Assembly (NCBI GenBank): GCA_027486585.1
Contig: JAIXOU010000028.1
Span: 1-43,860 of the forward strand
DNA from: Verrucomicrobiaceae bacterium
Lineage (GTDB): Bacteria; Verrucomicrobiota; Verrucomicrobiia; Verrucomicrobiales; Verrucomicrobiaceae
DNA: 43,860 nt
Direction of reading: 5' to 3'
In this document: positions 31,382 to 39,812 of the stretch, one piece after another
Numbering within the stretch: position 1 is the stretch's first letter
How the letters are laid out: every line of letters begins with the position of its first letter
Program-made: the position numbers and the translations under genes
The notes under the pieces: generated by a model
Seen by the model: only the letters and a program-made list of their open reading frames with translations
What the model was told of the DNA's origin: nothing
The model's database searches: none

Positions 31382-33907
31382 ATGAAGAAAAACCGAATCG
31401 CCCTCTTGGTAGCGGCCTTCGCGCCAATGGTTACCGTGAACTCCCAAGCAGGAGAAGGTAGTTTTGGTAGCGTTCCAGGCATCGCTGAACGTGAAATCTC
31501 ACGCCGTATGGCCCGCATCGAAGATGCCCGTCAAGCCATGCAGAAGGGCGACGAACTTTATGCCAAGGGTGACCATGAAGGTGCTCTCTCACAATATCGC
31601 GCTGCCAAAGAAATTTTCGACCAACTGCCCAATGCACCCTTCATCCAAGATTGGCGTGATTTGGCTAATTTGAAGTTTGCAGACTGCGCCTCCCAAGTGG
31701 CTCGTGAAAAAGCTGCCATTGGAGATTATGTCGCAGCCCGTAAACTGCTCGACGAAGCCCTGCTCGCGGTTCCTGGCCATAAAGGTGCCAAGCTCTTTGC
31801 CCAACAACTCGATGATCCAGATCGCTGGCCGCCAGCTCTCACACCTGATCACATTGAAAATGTGGCCAAGGTGCAAAAAGGTCTTCTCCTTGGCGCAAGT
31901 TCCGTTGAAATTGGCAAATACGATTCAGCCCTGACGGAATATGAAGATGTTCTGCGCATCGATCCCTACAACACGGCAGCTCGCCGTGGTATGGAGCTTG
32001 CCGAAAGAAAGCGTGCCGAATACTTTGAGTCAGCTCGTGATCATCAACGTGCGCGCATGTTGAATATGGTGAACGAAGCTTGGGAATACAAACCGCCAGT
32101 AAAAGGCCTTTCGATCGAATCTACTAGCCCAAGTGGCAAAGCTCCAAGTGGTTATTTGAGCGCCAAAATGGAAGGCATCGTCTTTCCTCAAGTTGAGTTT
32201 TCAGGTGCTACTATTGAAGAAGCAGTTGAGTTCTTGCGTGTGAAAAGCCGCGATCTCGATGTGACGGAAACTGATCCAGCTCGTAAAGGTGTCAATATCA
32301 TCTTGAAGGCTGGCGATACAGCAGCTGCAGCTTCCATCAGCTTATCTTTGAAGGACGTTCCGATGGTTGAAGCGCTGCGTTATGTGACTGAACTTGCTGG
32401 AATGAAGTTCAAGGTTGAACCTTTTGCCGTTTTGATCGTTCCTGTTACGGAAACGACGACAGAGCAATTTACCCGCATTTATAAAGTTCCGCCTGATTTC
32501 GAAAGCATGGGAACTGCCGGTGGTGCAGCAGCTGCACCAGCAGCCGCAGCTGATCCGTTTGCTGCCGGTGGAGCCGCTGCTCCAGCAGCTTCTGGTTTGA
32601 TTGCCCGCCAAAGCGCCTTGGATATCCTTAAATCCCAAGGAATTCCCTTCCCAGAAGGTGCCTCTGCGGTGTTCAATAAAGTCACTTCACAACTGATCAT
32701 CAAGAACACACAGCCAAACCTTGACCTCGCTGAGGCCTTCGTTGATTCAATCAGAGGACGCGTCACCAAGCAGGTGCATGTTAGCTCCAAGTTTGTTGAA
32801 GTTACCCAGAAAAATACCGACGAGCTTGGCTTTGATTGGTTGCTCGGTGGTGGCGGCGGTAGTAATCCAGTCACTGTTAGTGGTGGAACCAATGGTAATG
32901 CAGGCGTCCGTACCACCTATACTGGTAACCTCGCTGCCCTTGCTAATACTGGAGCTGTAGCCCCAGTCACGCGCGGTTTGCGTTCTGGTAGCCGTGCTAT
33001 TCGTGGTGATAGCATCGATTCGCTCTTCAATCCGGTTGATGCTGGAACGGATACAGTAGCTCCTGGCGTTCTGTCGATTGCAGGTATCTTTACAGATCCT
33101 CAATTTGGCATGGTCATTCGTGCCCTTTCACAGCGCAAGGGTGTCGATTTGATGAGCGCACCCAGCGTTACTACCAAGGGTGGTCAACCTGCTACTGTTG
33201 AAGTTGTTCGTGAATTCATTTATCCAACCGAGTTTGACCCACCACAGATCCCAACCAACGTGGGTGGTGGTGGCGGTGGTGGCGGTGCTGTTGGTGGTGC
33301 AACTACGACTTCATCCATTCCGGTGACGCCAACTACGCCAACAGCTTTTGAAATGAGGCCTGTAGGTGTTCGGATGGAAGTTGATCCTGTTATTGGTGAA
33401 AATGGTTCTATTGATTTGAACTTACTTCCAGAAGTGACTGAATTTGATGGATTTATCAATTACGGAAGCCCTATTTACAGTGTTTCTCCTGCAACTGGCG
33501 TCATTGCTGAAACCATCAATTTATTTACTGGTGCCATAGTTCCTGGTTCTGCTGGTACGCCGTCCCAAAAGCTTGAATTGACCCCAAACATCATCAATCA
33601 GCCGATCTTCTCGACTCGCAAGGTGAAGACCTCTGTCACAGTCTGGGATGGCCAGACAGTGGCTCTTGGTGGTTTGATCCGCGAAGACGTTCAAGACGTG
33701 GAAGATAAGCTGCCTGTCATGGGTGACCTTCCGTTTATTGGTCGTCTGTTCCGCACGGAAGTGGAAGATCACTTCAAGCGTAACTTGATGATCTTTGTTA
33801 CGGCCACTTTGATCGACCCTGCTGGTCAGCGTATTACGCCTCAGTCCACGACAGATGGTGGCGGTGTTGATGGTTCAAATCCTCTTCTGCCTTCCATTGG
33901 TAACTAA
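31382..33907 (+). CDS. TPR-secretin (PilQ-like), Amuc_1098 homologue
   Basis: Outer-membrane secretin pore of about 841 aa. The signal peptide starts MKKNRIALLVAAFAPMVTVN; an upstream ATG at 31364 is possible. Residues about 40-240 are TPR-like helical repeats (AMQKGDELYAKGDHEGALSQ, then KYDSALTEYEDVLRIDPYN). An N-domain follows (about 255-380: FSGATIEEAVEFLRVKS and VPMVEALRYVTELAG). An alanine-rich linker precedes an N1-like domain. The secretin core (about 460-830) ends with the signature LPVMGDLPFIGRLFRTEVED. A glycine-rich loop with eight consecutive Gly is inside the core. The N-terminal TPR extension is not in proteobacterial PilQ and may replace a pilotin or PilF. Strong terminator follows. 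Confidence 0.9.
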   Translation: MKKNRIALLVAAFAPMVTVNSQAGEGSFGSVPGIAEREISRRMARIEDARQAMQKGDELYAKGDHEGALSQYRAAKEIFDQLPNAPFIQDWRDLANLKFADCASQVAREKAAIGDYVAARKLLDEALLAVPGHKGAKLFAQQLDDPDRWPPALTPDHIENVAKVQKGLLLGASSVEIGKYDSALTEYEDVLRIDPYNTAARRGMELAERKRAEYFESARDHQRARMLNMVNEAWEYKPPVKGLSIESTSPSGKAPSGYLSAKMEGIVFPQVEFSGATIEEAVEFLRVKSRDLDVTETDPARKGVNIILKAGDTAAAASISLSLKDVPMVEALRYVTELAGMKFKVEPFAVLIVPVTETTTEQFTRIYKVPPDFESMGTAGGAAAAPAAAADPFAAGGAAAPAASGLIARQSALDILKSQGIPFPEGASAVFNKVTSQLIIKNTQPNLDLAEAFVDSIRGRVTKQVHVSSKFVEVTQKNTDELGFDWLLGGGGGSNPVTVSGGTNGNAGVRTTYTGNLAALANTGAVAPVTRGLRSGSRAIRGDSIDSLFNPVDAGTDTVAPGVLSIAGIFTDPQFGMVIRALSQRKGVDLMSAPSVTTKGGQPATVEVVREFIYPTEFDPPQIPTNVGGGGGGGGAVGGATTTSSIPVTPTTPTAFEMRPVGVRMEVDPVIGENGSIDLNLLPEVTEFDGFINYGSPIYSVSPATGVIAETINLFTGAIVPGSAGTPSQKLELTPNIINQPIFSTRKVKTSVTVWDGQTVALGGLIREDVQDVEDKLPVMGDLPFIGRLFRTEVEDHFKRNLMIFVTATLIDPAGQRITPQSTTDGGGVDGSNPLLPSIGN

Positions 33908-33923
33908 TTGGAACTGAATTTAG

Positions 33924-33959
33924 AAGGGGCAGGGGATTAATATCTCCTGCCCCTTTTTT
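33924..33959 (+). terminator. Rho-independent terminator of the secretin operon
   Basis: AAGGGGCAGG pairs with CCTGCCCCTT and can extend with three more pairs (one G-U), then six T residues. The U-tract ends 5 nt before the coaE start codon, an unusually tight placement. Confidence 0.85.
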
Positions 33960-33964
33960 GTTTT

Positions 33965-34606
33965 ATGAAATCTTGGATTATTACCGGTGGCATTGCCTGT
34001 GGGAAAAGCAGTGTGATGCGTGCTTTTGAGAGGGATGTCTCTTCGTTTATACGTTTTTTTTCCGCTGATGAGGTGGCCCAGAGACTGCTTGATGAACCTG
34101 ATGTTTTGGAGGCACTTCAAGGCCTGTTTGGCTCCAAAGCTCTGGGCGCTTCTGTGGATGGTAAAATGAAGGCTGATCGCGCTTGGTTGAGAGAGCGTAT
34201 TTTTTCAGATTCCGAGGCTAAATCGTCTTTGGAAAAACTTTTGCACCCTCGCGTTTTGAGCGAATTTGAGAAGTGTCGGACCGAGGTTGAGCAATCTGGA
34301 ACAGAACTTTTCCTTGCGGAGGTGCCTCTGCACTATGAGATTGGATCCACAGTAACAGCGGACTTGATCATCGTGGTGGCTTCTAGCCAGACGATGCAAG
34401 TGAGGCGGTTGATGGAACGACGAAACCTCGAAATGCCGATTATCGAGCAGATGTTGAGGTCTCAGTGGCCCATCGAAGCCAAGATTGAAAGAGCGGATGT
34501 GGTCATTTGGAATGATGGTGACATAGCCGCGCTGGATGCCCAGTTACTGACGCTGACAAGACAGATTTGGCACGATGAATCCAACCGAAAATCCAGAGAT
34601 CGCTGA
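33965..34606 (+). CDS. coaE: Dephospho-CoA kinase
   Basis: Last step of coenzyme A synthesis: phosphorylates dephospho-CoA. The 213-aa length is normal. The P-loop is GGIACGKSSVMRAF (residues 8-21), starting eight residues from the N-terminus, so the ATG is certainly the start. FFSADEVAQRLLDEP holds the conserved D, HPRVLSEF matches the family's HP motif, and FLAEVPLHYE the P-L-L/H-E segment. The QMRS-type lid is present as RNLEMPIIEQMLRSQWP. The gene starts 5 nt after the secretin terminator and overlaps rho by 32 bp, so its expression probably depends on an internal promoter or on readthrough. Confidence 0.95.
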   Translation: MKSWIITGGIACGKSSVMRAFERDVSSFIRFFSADEVAQRLLDEPDVLEALQGLFGSKALGASVDGKMKADRAWLRERIFSDSEAKSSLEKLLHPRVLSEFEKCRTEVEQSGTELFLAEVPLHYEIGSTVTADLIIVVASSQTMQVRRLMERRNLEMPIIEQMLRSQWPIEAKIERADVVIWNDGDIAALDAQLLTLTRQIWHDESNRKSRDR

Positions 34607-36041
34607 GGCGATCATCCAACCCACCACGGAAACGCTGGTGAACTCCAAAGAATCGCAACCTGACACCCAAGCTGTCACCGAGGCGGTTCTACCTGACTCC
34701 TCTCCAGAAACGGTCACACCCGAAGCTGAGGCACCTAGCCCAGAGAAGCACTCGCCCCCCACTGCTGAGCCGCCGTTCCCTGTGGAGATTTCTTTAAATT
34801 CTCTGCATGAATCCTCTCTCGCCGAGCTGCAAAAGCTGGCGGAGACCGTGGGCTATAGAATCAATGCTAGCCGTAGTAAGCACCAGCTGACATATGACCT
34901 TCTGTCCTGGATGGCTGATCACCGCACACGTATCTTGGTGGATGGAATTCTGGAGATCGGCAGCGATAACTTTGGCCTGATTCGTTACCCGAAATACAGC
35001 TTTGCGCCGTTGCCCGAGGATGTTTTTATTCCGCTCTTTTTGGTGCGTAAATTCAATCTGCGTCCAGGTAATCGTATCACTGGTTATGCCCGTGCACCGA
35101 AAGACAGGGATAAATATCTAGCGATCGATCGCATTTTGGAGGTCGATGGTATCCCTATCGACACTTATCAGCCGCCGGTGGCCTTTGATAAGTTGACGGC
35201 CATGTTCCCGAATCAGCGGATCATTTTGGAAACCGCAAAACCCTGCTCCCTTTCAGCACGAATCATGGATCTCGTGGCACCGCTGGGTAAAGGTCAGCGT
35301 GGGTTGATCAATGCGTCACCTCGTTCTGGGAAGACGGTATTGCTCAAGGAAATCGCCAAATCCATTGTGCAGAATCACAAGGAAATCAGCCTGATCATTT
35401 TGCTTTTAGATGAGCGCCCAGAAGAGGTGACGGATTTTGAAGAGTCTGTCACAGGTTGTGAGATCTATGCCAGCACCTTTGATGAGAGCCCGAAACGCCA
35501 TAGCCAACTGGCTGAGCTTGTGCGTGAGCGTGCTTGCCGGCTGGTTGAAGCTGGTAAAGATGTCGTCATCCTCCTGGATTCTCTGACACGCCTTGCTCGC
35601 GGTTACAATTCACTCTCTGGTGGCAAAGGACGCACCATGTCTGGCGGTATGGATGCCAAGGCCATGGAGAAGCCAAAACGTTTCTTTGGTGCAGCTCGCA
35701 ATGTCGAAGAAGGCGGCAGTTTGACCATCATTGCCTCAGCTCTTGTGGAGACTGAAAGCAAGATGGATGAGCTTATCTTCGAAGAATTCAAAGGCACGGG
35801 CAATATGGAAGCGACGCTGGATCGTGAGATCAGTGAACGCCGCATCTTCCCTGCTCTGCATGTTCTGAAGTCGGGCACGCGCCGTGATGATCTTCTCTAC
35901 CACCCAGATGAATACAAACGCGTGATGGTGATCCGGAAACAGTTGGCTCAGGTGCCTGCTGTCGAGGCTCTCGAGCTGCTCATCCGCAACATCAACCGCA
36001 CTAGCAACAATGCGGAAATTCTTCTCACGGGACTGAAATGA
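34575..36041 (+). CDS. rho: Transcription termination factor Rho
   Basis: Hexameric RNA helicase that ends transcription. The 488-aa protein has an N-terminal acidic, Pro/Glu/Thr-rich extension of about 75 residues not found in E. coli Rho. The SAP-like region ([20 protein letters not shown]) comes next, then the RNA-binding OB fold (about residues 115-190, [19 protein letters not shown]). The ATPase core has Walker [15 protein letters not shown] (around residue 252, usual PPKAGKT), Walker [18 protein letters not shown] and the arginine-rich [11 protein letters not shown] loop. It overlaps coaE by 32 bp and is followed by rnd with a 4-bp ATGA overlap. The extension may alter RNA choice or assembly. 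Confidence 0.96.
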   Translation: MNPTENPEIAEAIIQPTTETLVNSKESQPDTQAVTEAVLPDSSPETVTPEAEAPSPEKHSPPTAEPPFPVEISLNSLHESSLAELQKLAETVGYRINASRSKHQLTYDLLSWMADHRTRILVDGILEIGSDNFGLIRYPKYSFAPLPEDVFIPLFLVRKFNLRPGNRITGYARAPKDRDKYLAIDRILEVDGIPIDTYQPPVAFDKLTAMFPNQRIILETAKPCSLSARIMDLVAPLGKGQRGLINASPRSGKTVLLKEIAKSIVQNHKEISLIILLLDERPEEVTDFEESVTGCEIYASTFDESPKRHSQLAELVRERACRLVEAGKDVVILLDSLTRLARGYNSLSGGKGRTMSGGMDAKAMEKPKRFFGAARNVEEGGSLTIIASALVETESKMDELIFEEFKGTGNMEATLDREISERRIFPALHVLKSGTRRDDLLYHPDEYKRVMVIRKQLAQVPAVEALELLIRNINRTSNNAEILLTGLK

Positions 36042-37234
36042 GCGAGGCCCCACCAGCTCAACCGACACCAACTTTGGCGGTGCGGGATTTCGAATTCATT
36101 TCAACTCTGGATCATCTGGAGCGCTGGGTTGCTGAGAGCGACGCGCATTTGCAGGCGATTGGTGAAACGAGAGTCTGCCTTGATACAGAGGCCGATTCCC
36201 TGCATCATTACCACGAAAAGTTGTGCTTGCTCCAAGTGGCCTGTGGTGGACGTTTTGCGCTCGTCGATCCTTTGGCTGTGACAGATGTTAGCTGTTTATT
36301 GGCATTATTGGATCGCTATGAGCTCTGGTTTCATGGGGCTGATTATGACCTGACCATGCTCCGCCGCACTTATCATTGGGAGCCTCGTTTGATTCGTGAT
36401 ACGCAAATAGCCGCCCGTTTGACGGGAAGTCGTCAATTTGGTCTAGCGGCATTGTTGCAAAATGTCTTAAATGTGACGGTGTCCAAAGCCTCGCAAAAGG
36501 CGGACTGGAGCCGACGTCCTTTGCCGGATCATATGTTGTCCTATGCTGTGGATGATGTGCGTTATCTTTTGAAAATCGCCGACCATTTTGTGGCTATCCT
36601 GCGTGAGAAAGGTCGTCACGCTTGGTTTGAAGAAAGCTGTCGGGAACTGCAGACGGATGTGGCTGCGCGCAGCCTTGCTCCTCGGGAAGATCCCTGGCGT
36701 GTGCAGGGCAGTGGTCGTCTTCATTCAAAAGGCTTGGCCATTTTGAAAGCCATGTGGGAATGGCGTGAAGGCATCGCTGAAGAGCGTGATATGCCCTGCT
36801 ACCGCATCATGTCGAACAAGCAGATGGTTGCCTATGCTGAAACCTTTGAGGCTGGCGGCGTGATGGAGCCTCCTGGTGGCTGGCGTCCGCGCTGGAAAAA
36901 GGAGTTTCATGATCTCATTGCGGATGTTTTTCGTCAGGGTCAAACGGCCTGGCCGCAGCGACAAAAGAAAGTCAAAAGTCGCATGACGGATGCTCAGCGA
37001 GATGCGGTGGACCGCCTTTGCGGACATCGGGATCGGATTGCGATTACTTTAGAGATTGAAGGCAGCTTGCTTGGCTCTCGCAGCACGCTGGAACAGGTGA
37101 TCGCCGAGCCTGAAGGTTTGACGCATCTCATGTCCTGGCAGGCTGAGATTTTGGCACCTGCGATGGGTGAACTTGGACCTGTTGAAAGCTCTACAGACGT
37201 CGCACCGGCAGCCGAGGCTACGCTTGATCTGTAG
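36038..37234 (+). CDS. rnd: Ribonuclease D (DEDD exonuclease with HRDC domain)
   Basis: 3'-5' exoribonuclease that trims tRNA and other small RNAs. DEDD residues are visible: D and E in VCLDTEADSLHHY (near residue 48), D in HGADYDLTML and Y/D in SYAVDDVRYLLKIADHF. The HRDC domain (about residues 215-300: GLAILKAMWEWREGIAEE, then MSNKQMVAYAE) is intact. The 398-aa length is near standard. It starts within the rho stop (ATGA), consistent with co-translation. The following ligase gene begins 63 bp later, so the run may be one operon. Confidence 0.93.
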   Translation: MSEAPPAQPTPTLAVRDFEFISTLDHLERWVAESDAHLQAIGETRVCLDTEADSLHHYHEKLCLLQVACGGRFALVDPLAVTDVSCLLALLDRYELWFHGADYDLTMLRRTYHWEPRLIRDTQIAARLTGSRQFGLAALLQNVLNVTVSKASQKADWSRRPLPDHMLSYAVDDVRYLLKIADHFVAILREKGRHAWFEESCRELQTDVAARSLAPREDPWRVQGSGRLHSKGLAILKAMWEWREGIAEERDMPCYRIMSNKQMVAYAETFEAGGVMEPPGGWRPRWKKEFHDLIADVFRQGQTAWPQRQKKVKSRMTDAQRDAVDRLCGHRDRIAITLEIEGSLLGSRSTLEQVIAEPEGLTHLMSWQAEILAPAMGELGPVESSTDVAPAAEATLDL

Positions 37235-37297
37235 CGGTTCAATTCTTGACCGGTGAGGCTCTCTCGCCATGGCTCTTTTGTGGCATCTCAGACCCAT

Positions 37298-38557
37298 ATG
37301 ATCGATCGCGAAAGTCTGCGCACTAACCAATGGCGCAGACTCAGTTCACTTGTGTCGGACTTGCTCCCATCTCAGGGCTTTTATGGGCTGAAACTTCGTC
37401 AGAGCGGTCTAAAAACTTCCGATGTCGGATGCTTGGAGGACTTTCTTCAAAAAGTGCCCTTTACCAAGAAGGCGGAGCTTTTGGCCGATCATTTGGCCTT
37501 TCCACCTTTTGGATCCAATCTGACACAGTCTCTTTCCGACTACACACGTTTTTGCCAGACCAGTGGCACCAGCAGCGGTCAACCGATCGCTTACGTGGAT
37601 ACGGCTGAAAGCTGGGAGGACATGCTTTCGTGTTGGCGTAGGGTCTATGAAGGAGCTGAACTGGTGAAGGGGGAGGATCGCCTGTTTTTTGCTTTTTCAT
37701 TTGGTCCCTTCTTGGGGTTTTGGACCGCCTACGAGGCTGCCACTCGCGACTTTATTGCCATTCCTAGCGGAGGTTTGTCCAGTCAGGCTCGGCTAGAAAT
37801 GATGGCGCGTTATGCGGCTACCACACTTTGCTGCACCCCTACCTACGCACTACGATTGGGCGAAATGATTGGCGCTGTCAGTGGAGTGCCTCTCAGTTCT
37901 TTAAAAGTGAAAAAAATCATCGTCGCAGGTGAGCCTGGCGGCAGCATCCCGGAGGTGAGAACCCGCATTGAAAAACTCTGGAATGCCCGAGTTTACGACC
38001 ATCATGGCATGACGGAGGTTGGTCCAGTGAGCTATGAAATCACTGCGATGCCAGGCAATCTAATCGTGATTGAAGAGGCCTATTTTTCCGAGGTGATCGA
38101 TCCTCAGACTGGGCTGGAAGTCGCTGAAGGTCATGAAGGCGAGTTAGTGCTCACGAATCTGAAGCGCACGGCTTGTCCACTCATCCGCTATCGTACCGGA
38201 GACTGGGTGAAGAAACGCATCGTCCAAGGCAGGCTGATCTTAGAAGGCGGCGTGATCGGCCGCGTCGATGACATGGTCGTCGTTCGTGGTGTGAATGTTT
38301 ATCCCAGCGCCATCGAGTCTGTGGTCCGACAATTTCCGGAGGTCGTCGAGTATCTGGTTCAGCAGCATCAGGTCGATGCAATGCATGAGATCGAGCTTCT
38401 CATTGAGGTGCCTGATCACTCAGCATCCAGTTTGGTGAAAAAGCTCGAGACCAAGCTGCGCGACACTTTTTCTCTGCGTATTCCAGTGAAGCTTGCTGAG
38501 TCCGGCAGTCTGCCGCGCCATGAGTTCAAAGCCAAACGTTGGCGGGTCATTGGTTAA
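37298..38557 (+). CDS. Phenylacetate-CoA ligase (PaaK)-like AMP-forming ligase
   Basis: Adenylate-forming enzyme of the PaaK/DVU1553 branch, 419 aa. The ATP-binding P-loop is TSGTSSGQPIAY near residue 95. Other landmarks are HGMTEVGPVSYEI (adenosine-binding T-E), LIRYRTGDWVKK (the GD of the A8-like hinge) and VVRGVNVYPSAIES. The final helix with FKAKRWRV would be the mobile C-terminal subdomain. The acid substrate cannot be predicted, and there is no CoA-ligase pathway around it. A GTG at 37253 could add 15 residues; the ATG (MIDRESLR) was chosen. Its stop overlaps that of the convergent gene (shared TTAA). Confidence 0.85.
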   Translation: MIDRESLRTNQWRRLSSLVSDLLPSQGFYGLKLRQSGLKTSDVGCLEDFLQKVPFTKKAELLADHLAFPPFGSNLTQSLSDYTRFCQTSGTSSGQPIAYVDTAESWEDMLSCWRRVYEGAELVKGEDRLFFAFSFGPFLGFWTAYEAATRDFIAIPSGGLSSQARLEMMARYAATTLCCTPTYALRLGEMIGAVSGVPLSSLKVKKIIVAGEPGGSIPEVRTRIEKLWNARVYDHHGMTEVGPVSYEITAMPGNLIVIEEAYFSEVIDPQTGLEVAEGHEGELVLTNLKRTACPLIRYRTGDWVKKRIVQGRLILEGGVIGRVDDMVVVRGVNVYPSAIESVVRQFPEVVEYLVQQHQVDAMHEIELLIEVPDHSASSLVKKLETKLRDTFSLRIPVKLAESGSLPRHEFKAKRWRVIG

Positions 38558-39720
38558 ACCATCATCAGATTGCGGCGCTCTGCAAGTTCATCCATCGCGG
38601 CTAGGATTAGCTGGCGATCCATTTCATGGACTTCCAGTTTCTCACCGATCTTAGGTACCAGGGTCACAGTTAATTCACCTCCCAAGTGTTCGCGGAATTC
38701 CTCGAGACCTTCTAAAATAACGGGCTCGCCACTTTTGCCAGCAGCCAGAAGATCAGAGTGATAGGTGTCAAAGCCAATGCGTTCGATGAGCGTCAGCACT
38801 CGCTCGGCCGTTGCTGCATCGAGAATGCCTTTTTTGACTGAGTAGATCAAATCCACCGCCATGCCGATAGCGACCGCTTCCCCATGAGTGACCTGAAAAT
38901 GCGTGATCTGCTCCAGTTTATGAGCAGCCCAATGACCAAAGTCGAGAGGCCGTGCACTGCCCAGCTCGAAGGGATCTCCGCCTGTGGCGATGTGCTCGAC
39001 GTGCAGTTCAGCGCTACGCTGCACGACGCGTTGAAGCGCCGACTGATTCAGATGCGCTAGAGCATCTGCCATGTCTTCCATTTCTTCAAAGAAAGCTTTG
39101 TCACGAATCAGAGCCACCTTGATCGCCTCAATGATGCCATTGCGTCGTCCCCGCTCAGGCAGGCTTTCCAGGAAGGCAAAATCATTCACCACTGCAAAGG
39201 GCACGGCGAAGCTGCCAACCCAGTTCTTTTTGCCAAAGAAATTCACGCCATTTTTGACGCCAACGCCGCCGTCTCCCTGACTCAGCGTCGTCGTGGGAAA
39301 ACGCACATGGCGGATACCACGATGCGCTGTAGAGGCTGCAAAACAAACAAGATCTAGAGCCGCGCCGCCGCCAATGACAAAAACATAGCTGTGTCGGTCG
39401 AGCATAGCTTCATTGATCTCCTGCCAGCAGTGTTGGACGAGAGAAAAATCGTTTTTACAAGGCTCGCCGCCTGGGAGAATCACCACCTCACCCGCTAAAT
39501 CAAGCACCTCAGCATGAGCACGCGCATAGTTGCGGATCTCCACCCGCAGTCCAGGATTAGCCGTCATGACCTGATCATCGGCAAAGATCAGCACACGTGG
39601 CACCTTATTGGGGTGATCGAGTAGCAGTAAATCTCGGATCGTCGTATTCGCAGGCGCGAAGACATCTCGGGTAAAAAGGATGCGGTGGGCGTATTCGAGC
39701 CTGATTTTCTTCTCCAACAT
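38554..39720 (-). CDS. 3-Dehydroquinate synthase-like sugar phosphate cyclase (EboD-like)
   Basis: Member of the DHQS superfamily, 388 aa. The NAD-binding GGGAALDLVCFAAS, the PTTTLSQGDGGVGVKNGVNF segment (DHQS normally has PTTLLAQVDSSVGGKTGVN) and the zinc ligands E (GIIEAIKVA), H (LDFGHWAAHKLE) and H (THGEAVAIGM) are all present. The divergent loop and lack of other aro genes suggest it is not the aromatic-pathway enzyme. Paired with a UbiA-type gene, it matches the EboD-EboC pair described in cyanobacteria and Pseudomonas. Frame is open upstream to 39840, but that overlaps the UbiA gene, so the ATG (MLEKKIRLEYAHR) is preferred. Confidence 0.8.
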   Translation of the reverse strand: MLEKKIRLEYAHRILFTRDVFAPANTTIRDLLLLDHPNKVPRVLIFADDQVMTANPGLRVEIRNYARAHAEVLDLAGEVVILPGGEPCKNDFSLVQHCWQEINEAMLDRHSYVFVIGGGAALDLVCFAASTAHRGIRHVRFPTTTLSQGDGGVGVKNGVNFFGKKNWVGSFAVPFAVVNDFAFLESLPERGRRNGIIEAIKVALIRDKAFFEEMEDMADALAHLNQSALQRVVQRSAELHVEHIATGGDPFELGSARPLDFGHWAAHKLEQITHFQVTHGEAVAIGMAVDLIYSVKKGILDAATAERVLTLIERIGFDTYHSDLLAAGKSGEPVILEGLEEFREHLGGELTVTLVPKIGEKLEVHEMDRQLILAAMDELAERRNLMMV

Positions 39721-39812
39721 GGGCGGGGGTGTCTCTGTGCCCTTGATGCGTCTAGCGTTCAAAGGGAAAGATAAATACGTATCAAAATATCCATTTCTAA
39801 CGCTTGTCTTAT

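Noticed and set aside
32342..32916. Antisense open frames rich in Gly, Cys and Ser inside the secretin gene
   Set aside because: They arise from the Ala/Gly-rich linkers read on the other strand.
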